DNA from: JBEKUY01 sp049514555
GTDB lineage: Bacteria > Acidobacteriota > Terriglobia > Acidiferrales > UBA7541
Direction: 5' to 3'
Assembly (NCBI GenBank): GCA_049514555.1
Contig: JBEKUY010000005.1
Location: 162,135-226,134, forward strand
Length of the DNA stretch: 64,000 nt
Made by a program: the position numbers and the translations under genes. Of the stretch, positions 43,232 to 50,632 are shown piece by piece (within the stretch, counting starts at the first letter, position 1; each line of letters begins with the position of its first letter). The notes beneath the pieces were generated by a model, which was not told the origin of the DNA, searched no databases, and saw only the letters and a program-made list of their open reading frames with translations.

Positions 43232-44671
43232 TCAGCGCAGAGCACCCACCGGAACCGGTTGGTGTTCCGCCTCGGCTGCGCCGGGTTTCCCCGGCGCACG
43301 GAACTGCGACAGCGCTTCGTTCAACTGGTCAGACAGTTTGACGAGCTGGCTCACCGTTCCGACCGTCTGTCGAACGCCTTGTGACGTCTGCCGCGTGATG
43401 TTCGAGATGATCTGCATGGCGTGCGCCACGCCTTCCGTGCCTCGGACCTGCTGCTTCGACGCCAGCGAGATCTCCTGAACCAGCTCCGCCGACTGGCGCA
43501 CCACCGTGGAAATCGCTTCCAGCGCCTTGCCGGCCTGATCGGCCAGCCCCGCGCCGACCTCCACTTCCTTGGTGCCTTCCTCCATGACCACCACGGCTTC
43601 GTTCGTCTCTGCTTGAATAGCTTTGATCAGCGCCGCAATGTCCTTGGTCGCGCTACGGCTGTGCTCGGCGAGCTTGCGGACCTCGTCGGCGACCACTGCG
43701 AATCCGCGGCCGGCCTCGCCCGCGCGCGCGGCTTCGATGGCGGCATTGAGGGCCAACAGGTTGGTCTGCTCGGTGATGTCGTTGATCACGTTGATGATTT
43801 CCGAGATTTCCAGCGACCGGTCGCCCAGCGACTTGATCTTCTTCCCGGTGGCCTGCACCGATGACCGAATCCGCTGCATTCCATCGAGTGTGTCGCGCAC
43901 GGCGCGGTTGCCTTGCTCCGCCGCATCGAGCGCTCGGCGAGCAGCTTCGGCGCTGGCCTCAGCGTTGTTCGACACCTGTTTCATCGACACCGTAAGCTCC
44001 TCGACCGCCGATGAGGTGTTCGTCGTCTCCTGGTCCTGCTGGGTCGCGCCGGCTTGCATCTCGTCCGCCGCGATCAGAATGTTGTTCGAGCAGGCGTTCA
44101 CTTCCATGCCCGCCTTGCGGACGCGCTCGAGCACCTTGCTGAAGTTGTCGAGCATGTAGTTGATCGAGTCCACGACGTTGCCAAGGGCGTCGTTGGTCAC
44201 CTTGCCCCGCAGGGTCAGGTCGCCACGGGCCACTTGGTTGATCACCGCGAGCAGCTCGGTGATGCTCCGTTGCAGTGTGTCGTTTGCTTCCTGATTCAAC
44301 GAAGCCCGCGATACCTTGGCGACGGCGCGGTTCAGGTTCTCGGCGATGAAGCCGAGGTCGTCGTGCGATTCGACCTCCGCCTTGGCACGCGGGTCCCCGG
44401 CGGCAAAGCGCTCGGAGAATTCAGCGATTTCCTGCACGGGAGTGATCACGCGCTTGCCGAGCGTCAGCGCGAGAATGAGCGCCGTCGCGAGCGCAAGCAC
44501 GACCGCGCCGATCACCGCGCCGCTCGCATCGCCCGGCAGCGCGCCGAACTCCAAGAGTGAAGTGTCTTTCGCAGCCCGGCCGGCGTGGTACGCGAGCCCG
44601 AGCACGGCGAAGAGCGCCAGTCCGGTCCACAGGACCAGCATCCAAATAGTTGAACTGAGCCGAGCTTTCAT
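43232..44671 (-). CDS. Methyl-accepting chemotaxis protein
   Basis: 479 residues. Two TM helices near 8-29 and 47-70 with almost no periplasmic loop, then HAMP and the cytoplasmic signalling hairpin with EQTNLLALNAAIEAARAGEA. The input is therefore cytoplasmic or intramembrane. No CheR pentapeptide at the C-terminus (ends VPVGALR). Confidence 0.93.
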   Translation of the reverse strand: MKARLSSTIWMLVLWTGLALFAVLGLAYHAGRAAKDTSLLEFGALPGDASGAVIGAVVLALATALILALTLGKRVITPVQEIAEFSERFAAGDPRAKAEVESHDDLGFIAENLNRAVAKVSRASLNQEANDTLQRSITELLAVINQVARGDLTLRGKVTNDALGNVVDSINYMLDNFSKVLERVRKAGMEVNACSNNILIAADEMQAGATQQDQETTNTSSAVEELTVSMKQVSNNAEASAEAARRALDAAEQGNRAVRDTLDGMQRIRSSVQATGKKIKSLGDRSLEISEIINVINDITEQTNLLALNAAIEAARAGEAGRGFAVVADEVRKLAEHSRSATKDIAALIKAIQAETNEAVVVMEEGTKEVEVGAGLADQAGKALEAISTVVRQSAELVQEISLASKQQVRGTEGVAHAMQIISNITRQTSQGVRQTVGTVSQLVKLSDQLNEALSQFRAPGKPGAAEAEHQPVPVGALR

Positions 44672-44751
44672 GCGTTCCTCCGAATCGTTTCCGTTTGCGC
44701 TGCCCCAACCCCGTCGGGTCTTGCGCGTCCGTTCATTGCCACTCTGAACTC

Positions 44752-45279
44752 CTAGATTGCTGGCCCCGGGAATGCTTCAATAAGCCGCTTGAGATCGATG
44801 GCTAGCGCCAGCCGGTCTTCATGCCGCAGCATGCCAACGCAATGCGGCACGTTCTCTGGTGCTTGTTCCAGCATCGCATCCGGAGTCACCGAATACGTCC
44901 CGATCACCTCGTCCGCAGCGATCCCCAGGCGCAGCTCCTCATGCCGACCTTTTTCCTGGAGCGCAGCCACCACCACGTGCTTCGGCAACAGGCCCGGGCG
45001 GCGTCCTTCGGTGAAGGCGATGTCGACGAGCGGCACAATCGCGCCCCGCAGGTTGAAGATTCCCAAAAGGTACGGCGGCGCGAGCGGCAGCTTCGTCATC
45101 ACCGGCCATTCCACCACTTCCTCCACATCCAACACGGGGAGGCAGAACCGTTCCCGGCCCGTCCGGAAAACGCAATACTGCAACTCGGGAGGCCTGTCCG
45201 CGAGGATATCGAGGCCTTCCAGTTCTTCGCCCGAGTCGGCGTCGGCTCCGAGGGGCACCAGTTGTTTTTCGTCGCTCAT
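44752..45279 (-). CDS. cheW: CheW-like coupling protein
   Basis: 175 residues: acidic N-terminus, CheW domain with ELQYCVFRTGRERFCLPVLD, LLGIFNLRGAIVPLVDI and LGIAADEVIGTYSV. First CheW in operon order. ATG 45279 overlaps the CheY-like gene's stop. Confidence 0.92.
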   Translation of the reverse strand: MSDEKQLVPLGADADSGEELEGLDILADRPPELQYCVFRTGRERFCLPVLDVEEVVEWPVMTKLPLAPPYLLGIFNLRGAIVPLVDIAFTEGRRPGLLPKHVVVAALQEKGRHEELRLGIAADEVIGTYSVTPDAMLEQAPENVPHCVGMLRHEDRLALAIDLKRLIEAFPGPAI

Positions 45280-45650
45280 CAGGCAAACTGCCGCACGGCT
45301 CGAAGCAGCTCCTCCCGCGTGAACGGCTTGGTTACATAGCCGTCCGCGCCCTGTTGCTTGCCCCAGAACTTGTCGCTCGCACTGTCTTTGGACGTCACCA
45401 AGATCACCGGAATCGCGCTGTATTGCGCGTTGCCCTTCAGGTCGCGGCACACCTGAAAACCGTTCCGATCCGGCATCACCACATCGAGCAGAATCACGCT
45501 CGGGTGCTCCGCCTCGATGGTCTCTTCGATCAGCTTGGGGTCGACCAGGCCCACGGGCCGATAGCCCTCCTTCTCGAGCAAACCCTCGATCAGCCGCACC
45601 TGCGATGGCGAGTCGTCAACCACCAAGATCTTCTTTAGCTGCAAGGACAA
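45279..45650 (-). CDS. Single-domain response regulator (CheY/PilG-like)
   Basis: 123 residues, receiver only: KKILVVDDSPSQVRLIEG, phospho-Asp in VILLDVVMPDRNGFQ, YVTKPFTREEL. Probable output of the CheA kinase in this operon. ATG 45650 overlaps nothing upstream (125-base gap). Confidence 0.92.
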   Translation of the reverse strand: MSLQLKKILVVDDSPSQVRLIEGLLEKEGYRPVGLVDPKLIEETIEAEHPSVILLDVVMPDRNGFQVCRDLKGNAQYSAIPVILVTSKDSASDKFWGKQQGADGYVTKPFTREELLRAVRQFA

Positions 45651-45775
45651 CTCTCCCTAGTCGAATCCACAATTGGAAATAGCAACTCTGCGGCCAGCCG
45701 CACGATCACCGAACTTGTTCCGTCCATTCGCATAACACCTGTGTTAACAATGCATTAGCGCATCTCCGATGCGGC

Positions 45776-46504
45776 CTATCCCCGCCGCGCCGAGCCCGCC
45801 TGGACCTCCTCCGTCTCAGCTTGAGATGCTTTCTCATCCTCCCTCATCTCGCTCGCCAGCGATGAGAATCGCTGCATGATTTCGCTGAGGCGTAGTGTCA
45901 TCCTGTGAATCGTTTTGAGCTGCTCCTGGGCGTCGCCGGAAAGCTGCCCTGGCTCGAGCATTAACAGCTCGACATTGCCCAACATCGAGGTCAGCGCGTT
46001 GTTCACACTGTGTTTCATTTCCAGCATGTACCGGCCGAGGGTAGCGAGCCCCTCGTTCTCGGTCGCTGATCGCGACGCTCGCAGCGCCGTCCGGGTCGCG
46101 TCTATGCGCCGCAGCGCCTCCGCCGCAACCAGCACCACCGTCTGGGCCCAATCCTCTCGCAGCGGCACCTGCGCAAGGCGCGGATAGCGGTTCCGCAGCG
46201 ACGCGGCTTCGGTTGAGTTACCCGCCGCGCATAAGACCACTGCTGCTTCCGGCTCGAGCGACCTCACGATCTCATCGAGCTTTCCTGAACGAACGGGCCC
46301 AATGACCATTAGGTCGTAGCCTGTCGCCTGTTGCGGATTCCAGAGGTCGCTCGTCAGGACCGTCATCGCAGGCACGTGCCGTTCACCCTGCCAGCAGGCC
46401 GTCAGCAGGCGCGCGAATTCGGAGTCGTCGGAAAGAATCAAGGCTGTCGGCGCTCGCAACGCAGGACCTTTCTGGTCTTTTCGCATGAGCAACGCGAGAA
46501 GCAC
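45776..46504 (-). CDS. Degenerate receiver + HisKA-type protein lacking the ATPase domain
   Basis: 242 residues (start ATG 46504 or 46486). The N-terminal half is Rossmann/receiver-like but lacks an Asp box. The C-terminal half, GLATLGRYMLEMKHSVNNALTSMLGNVELL, is a histidine-kinase DHp helix pair with its His (MKHSVNN). No N or G boxes follow: the ATP-binding domain is missing. It may act as a phosphotransfer or dimerisation partner. Operon member. Confidence 0.8.
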   Translation of the reverse strand: MLLALLMRKDQKGPALRAPTALILSDDSEFARLLTACWQGERHVPAMTVLTSDLWNPQQATGYDLMVIGPVRSGKLDEIVRSLEPEAAVVLCAAGNSTEAASLRNRYPRLAQVPLREDWAQTVVLVAAEALRRIDATRTALRASRSATENEGLATLGRYMLEMKHSVNNALTSMLGNVELLMLEPGQLSGDAQEQLKTIHRMTLRLSEIMQRFSSLASEMREDEKASQAETEEVQAGSARRG

Positions 46505-46517
46505 GCTTGCCCTAGGG

Positions 46518-48083
46518 CTAGAGCTTCTCCGCTTCGTCCAACACCGAGACCAGCCGCTTCGTGCTGATCCCCAGGTTCACTGCTGCTTCTGTGTCTTTCG
46601 CCCGCTTCGCTGCTTCCACACGCTCTTGCAGCCGTGAGACTTCCGTCCGCGCCACTCCCAGCGCGTGCTCGAGACCGGTGGCGTTCCCCGTCTGCTTAGC
46701 TGCTTCGAGCGCGGCCGTCACCATGGCACGCGCGACCACCGCCCTCCGGAGATCTTCCGAAGGCGGGCCGTCGTCGCTGATGAACGCGGATACCTCCCAG
46801 GACGACATCAAGATCCGCGCCGAACCCACCTGCACCGTCGTCATTGAGCGTCCCCGCGAGGGAGGCGCGGCGATCAACTGCTCCCAAATCTTCTCCATGC
46901 ACGCTTCGAACTCGAGTGGTTCGGGACCCCGCGGCAAGGGAGCCGCCTTGGCGGCCAGCGGCGCGGCGGACGGTGTGGCCTTGGGAGCAGGGGGCATCGA
47001 GGCGCGCGGTGCTGCAGGTGCCACCGGAACGGCGCTGGGTGCCGCCTGCTTCGGCGGCGGGGCTGTTGCTGGACGTGCCGCCGGCGTTTTTGCGGGAACC
47101 GCTGCCGTCTTCTCCGGTGCCGGCCTCTGTGGATGCGGCGGGGCCGACACACTCTTCCCGTGCAGCAACTCCAGGGCTTTTTCGACGTCTGTTCGCAGCG
47201 CGAGAAGGCGCTCAAACGCGTTGTTTACCGCGGTTTCGGTGTATTCCTTTTGAAACGGCTGCTTCCAGGCATCGGCCATCTGCCTCACATGGGTCACGGA
47301 CGCGTGCGGCAAACCCAGGCTGGGGCAGGCGAGCGTGCGCACGCCCGCTTCTTCCAGATGGATCAGGCCCGCGCGGACGGCAATCAAATCCGTGTGCATC
47401 AATTCAATAAACGTGCGCCGCAGAAGAAAATTGAACCGCACGAAAGCGAGCAGCGCCGAAGGGTCATAGAACATCCCTCCGGCGGCGTCCTTCACCTTGC
47501 GTCCTTGCTCGATAAACCGCGTGCTCAAGATCTCGCGGAGGCTGTGAAAACCCTGGAGCGTAGTGATCATCTTTTCGAGTGGCTCACACCACTCCAGCGG
47601 TGTGGCGTCTGTATTGCCGAGGACCGGCTGCAGCACCAGGGCTACGTCGCTGAGCTCGACCTGCTTGTGGTACATCTTGGGTGGCGCGCAAAGCGCGAAA
47701 TACTGAACCAGCAGAAAATCGATCTTGTCGCGGTCGACGGGTGTCTTTTGCGCCTTGTGCAGATGGCGAAAGATGAGAGAGCGCAGGCTGTTTTCGCTGG
47801 CGTTGAGCGTGGTCGTCTGCAGGACTTGGCGGAGCTGATACACCTGAACCTGCTGGTCCATTTCGTTGAGCCAGCGCAGGACTCGCTCGCTGACTTCCGG
47901 TTCGGGCTGCTCCGGGAAGGTGCGCTTCTCGTTGGCAAACGGCAGGCCCAAGTCGAATTGCTTCGCCAGCGTCAGGTAAATCGGGTAAACCGACCGCGCC
48001 TCCGCCCACGCGGCGGCTTGCTTGACTCCGCTGGGGGTCCGCGCGGTCCCGAGCGTTTGCAGGGACTTGCTTAGTATGGTCAC
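46518..48083 (-). CDS. Hypothetical protein, chemosensory operon
   Basis: 521 residues, no TM. A helical N-terminal half (about 1-290; LRSLIFRHLHKAQKTP, FIELMHTDLIAVRAGLI), a Pro/Ala-rich linker (about 300-380) and a C-terminal helical segment (GLEHALGVARTEVSRLQERVEAAK) with a coiled coil. I do not recognise a family. The start overlaps the PilZ-like gene end by 4 bases, and it precedes the kinase-like gene by 13. Confidence 0.75.
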   Translation of the reverse strand: MTILSKSLQTLGTARTPSGVKQAAAWAEARSVYPIYLTLAKQFDLGLPFANEKRTFPEQPEPEVSERVLRWLNEMDQQVQVYQLRQVLQTTTLNASENSLRSLIFRHLHKAQKTPVDRDKIDFLLVQYFALCAPPKMYHKQVELSDVALVLQPVLGNTDATPLEWCEPLEKMITTLQGFHSLREILSTRFIEQGRKVKDAAGGMFYDPSALLAFVRFNFLLRRTFIELMHTDLIAVRAGLIHLEEAGVRTLACPSLGLPHASVTHVRQMADAWKQPFQKEYTETAVNNAFERLLALRTDVEKALELLHGKSVSAPPHPQRPAPEKTAAVPAKTPAARPATAPPPKQAAPSAVPVAPAAPRASMPPAPKATPSAAPLAAKAAPLPRGPEPLEFEACMEKIWEQLIAAPPSRGRSMTTVQVGSARILMSSWEVSAFISDDGPPSEDLRRAVVARAMVTAALEAAKQTGNATGLEHALGVARTEVSRLQERVEAAKRAKDTEAAVNLGISTKRLVSVLDEAEKL

Positions 48084-48451
48084 GTTTCACTCACCCAGTG
48101 GAGGCATCCACCAAGAAACCGCACGGCCACTGCCTTGCGCCCCTCGTGGTATTGCACCGCGATCACTGTGCCGTCTGCAGCCTCGCCGTGCCGTTTGCGG
48201 CCCCGCCCCTGTGCCACCGGCGTGAGGTGTACCCGGTCATCAAACTCGAGCGGCAGCGAGCAGGAAAAAATTGCGTGATCGGCGGCGGCAAATTCCACCA
48301 GGGTGTTCTCCTTCAAACTGCCTGCGCCGGGCCGCAACGTTGTCACCTGCACTGGAATTCGCACCGGCGTCACGTCGGGAAAGAATTGCGCAAGTTTGTC
48401 GGCGCAGGTCTCGGCTTCGAGCGTTCGCACGATTCCGGGATCGCATCTCAC
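48080..48451 (-). CDS. PilZ-like protein, operon leader
   Basis: 123 residues from GTG 48451. Blocks KLAQFFPDVTPVRIPVQVTT and HEGRKAVAVRFLGGCLHW look like a PilZ/beta-barrel fold. The RxxxR and D/NxSxxG c-di-GMP motifs are not obvious. The frame stays open 70 codons further upstream without a standard start codon, so the N-terminus is uncertain. First gene of the minus-strand chemosensory operon. Confidence 0.55.
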   Translation of the reverse strand: MRCDPGIVRTLEAETCADKLAQFFPDVTPVRIPVQVTTLRPGAGSLKENTLVEFAAADHAIFSCSLPLEFDDRVHLTPVAQGRGRKRHGEAADGTVIAVQYHEGRKAVAVRFLGGCLHWVSET

Positions 48452-48788
48452 CGTTAGGGTGATCCTTTCCGCGCCGGGAACGAACCCGAATAAGTTCCTC
48501 GTGACCCAATTGCCGGCGCGTAAGCTCTGCTCAGTCGCAGCATCGATGCGGCGCGCTAGATACGGTTCGACCGCAGGCGCGCCGCGACCCAGCGGGAAAT
48601 GTGCACGCGTTTCACCAAAGATTAGAAAGGGGGAGGGAACTGTAACCCACTGAAGTCTGGTGGCTTAAGGATTTCCGCTGCAATCGAGCCGGCTCACACG
48701 TCTCAGCCTGCGACACTCTCGTCTCAAAGAACCCCGGGAGAAAAGTGTCAGCGCTAGTCTCCAGGGGCAGGAGGTCGCAGTCAGCCAG
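48452..48788. other. Regulatory region of the minus-strand chemosensory operon
   Basis: 337 bases with no gene. It contains GTCTCAGCCTGCGAC (48700-48714) and a GTCTCA half-site (48721), the same element family found near 53.2 kb, and a weak sigma-54-like promoter on the minus strand at 48602-48617. Confidence 0.6.
48602..48617 (-). promoter_or_regulatory. Weak sigma-54 promoter candidate
   Basis: Minus strand TTGGTGAAACGCGTGCA: TTGG and TGCA spaced with the GG-N10-GC distance required by sigma-54. The inner bases match poorly; support comes from the GTCTCAG sites about 90 bases upstream. Confidence 0.4.
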
Positions 48789-50240
48789 TCAGCTCGTATG
48801 CGAAGTTTCTCGCCCCGCTCCTGCCGCTGCCCCGGCCGCGGCAGGAGCACTGCCCCCGGCACTCGCGGCCTGTCTCACTGAGATATTGTAACGCTTGAGT
48901 TTGCGGTAAAGGGTTGCCCGGCTGATTCCGAGCATCTTCCCCGCGAGGGCCTTGTCACCATGCGCCTGCTCAAACACTCGCAAGATGGTCATCCGTTCCA
49001 TTTCCGCGAGCGCAGTCGTCGAGAGCGATGCCGAGTCGGGTTGCATCGAACCGGAAGCCGGCTGCTCCGCACGGATCGAGGGAGGCAAATCGCTCACGTC
49101 GATCGTGTGCCGGTCGCCAAGCGTCATCGCGCGCGCGACGCAGTTCTCCAACTCTCGGACGTTGCCCGGCCAGTCGTATTGCAGCAGGCTCTTCATTGCG
49201 GCCGCCGTCACTTGGACGTTCTCTCCGGGGGCGTAGCGCTCCAGGAAATGATGCACGAGCATGGGAATGTCGGAGCGGCGCTCTCGCAGGGCGGGGAGAT
49301 GAACGGTCACTACATTCAACCGGAAATACAAATCCTTGCGAAAGGTTCCCGCGCGATAGGCCGCTTCGAGGTCGCGGTTGGTCGCCGCAATCACCCTCAC
49401 GTCCACCAGTACCTTTTCGTTGCTCCCCACCGGCCGCACTTCCTTCTCCTGAAGCGCGCGCAACAACTTCGCCTGCATTTCCAGGGGTAATTCGCCGATT
49501 TCATCGAGAAAAATCGTGCCGCCGTTCGCCGCTTGAAAGAGTCCCCCCTTTGATTTTATCGCGCCGGTGAAGGCGCCCTTTTCGTAGCCGAAGAGTTCGC
49601 TTTCCATCAGCGTAGGCACAAGCGACCCGCAGTCCACGGCCACGAATGGCGTTTGCGCCATCGCGCCGCGGAAGTGGATGGCCCGCGCCACCAATTCCTT
49701 TCCGGTTCCACTCTCACCCACGATGAGCACCGGGGTGCGCGTGTCCGCGAGTCGCGAGATCATCCGTAGCACGTCCTGGATTTTTGCCGAGGCGCCCACG
49801 ATGCCGTCAAGGCTCTCCTCGGTGTTCACGCGATCGCGCAGGAATTGATTTTCGCTCACCAGGCGCACCTTCTCCGACATGCGCTGCAGGAGGAGCCGCA
49901 TCTTTTCCACGCGAAACGGTTTTTCGATGTAGTCGTAGGCTCCCAGTTTCATGGCGTCCACGGCGGATTCGATCGAGCCATGGCCCGTCATGATGGCCAC
50001 TTCGGCGCGCGGGAGAATGGCCTTGATCTGCCGGAGCAGTTCGACACCGGAGAGGTTCGGCAGCTTCAGGTCGGTCAGCACGATGTCCGGCGCCTCGGTT
50101 TCGAGCCGCGCCAGTGCGGTTTCAGCGCTTTCGGCCTCGGCGCAGGCAAATCCGAGCGAATTTCCGATGGTCATGCATAGCCGCCGGATGCTCTGCTCGT
50201 CATCCACAATCAGGAATCTCGTTCTCAAGTCGTTGCTCAT
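48789..50240 (-). CDS. NtrC-family sigma-54 activator
   Basis: 483 residues. Receiver with phospho-Asp in IVLTDLKLPNLSG, AAA+ with Walker A VGESGTGKELVARAIH, the sigma-54-contacting GAFTGA loop (GYEKGAFTGAIKSKGG), Walker B GGTIFLDEIGEL, and a Fis-type HTH (GKMLGISRATLYRKLKRY). The C-terminal tail is Ala/Gly-rich. Third gene of the operon kinase (50629-53112), receiver (50237-50632), activator. It should open promoters of the -24/-12 type such as 53409-53424. Confidence 0.95.
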   Translation of the reverse strand: MSNDLRTRFLIVDDEQSIRRLCMTIGNSLGFACAEAESAETALARLETEAPDIVLTDLKLPNLSGVELLRQIKAILPRAEVAIMTGHGSIESAVDAMKLGAYDYIEKPFRVEKMRLLLQRMSEKVRLVSENQFLRDRVNTEESLDGIVGASAKIQDVLRMISRLADTRTPVLIVGESGTGKELVARAIHFRGAMAQTPFVAVDCGSLVPTLMESELFGYEKGAFTGAIKSKGGLFQAANGGTIFLDEIGELPLEMQAKLLRALQEKEVRPVGSNEKVLVDVRVIAATNRDLEAAYRAGTFRKDLYFRLNVVTVHLPALRERRSDIPMLVHHFLERYAPGENVQVTAAAMKSLLQYDWPGNVRELENCVARAMTLGDRHTIDVSDLPPSIRAEQPASGSMQPDSASLSTTALAEMERMTILRVFEQAHGDKALAGKMLGISRATLYRKLKRYNISVRQAASAGGSAPAAAGAAAGAGRETSHTS

Positions 50241-50632
50241 GGTTCTCCAAATGTCTCTGCCACAATGGAAATAAACTTCTGCACGCGGAAAGGCTTCTCA
50301 ATGCACGGAGTGCCGCTCTTCTCCAAAAACACCTGCGTTTCCGGATTGGCCGTGTCCCCACTGATCAAAATGATGCGAGAGCGCAAGTCCGGCCGATTCT
50401 GCTGGATCCATGCGTGTACCTCGGCCCCGTTTACACTTCCCGGCATGCGGATGTCCGAGATCACTCCGCAAAACTCGCGGTCTTGAAGAAGCTCGAGTCC
50501 CGCTGCGCCCGAGGACACCGGAACCACCGCGTATCCCTTGCGTTCGAGCGCCGCGCGCATAAACGCCGTGACGGACGGCTCGTCCTCGATCAACAGGATA
50601 GGCACGGTCACCCCGTCGGTCGCCTGCTTCAT
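50237..50632 (-). CDS. Single-domain response regulator
   Basis: 131 residues, receiver only (VPILLIEDEPSVTAFM; ISDIRMPGSVNGAE; CIEKPFRVQKFI). ATG 50632 overlaps the kinase stop and its own stop overlaps the activator start. It may route the phosphoryl group within the kinase-activator pathway. Confidence 0.92.
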   Translation of the reverse strand: MKQATDGVTVPILLIEDEPSVTAFMRAALERKGYAVVPVSSGAAGLELLQDREFCGVISDIRMPGSVNGAEVHAWIQQNRPDLRSRIILISGDTANPETQVFLEKSGTPCIEKPFRVQKFISIVAETFGEP

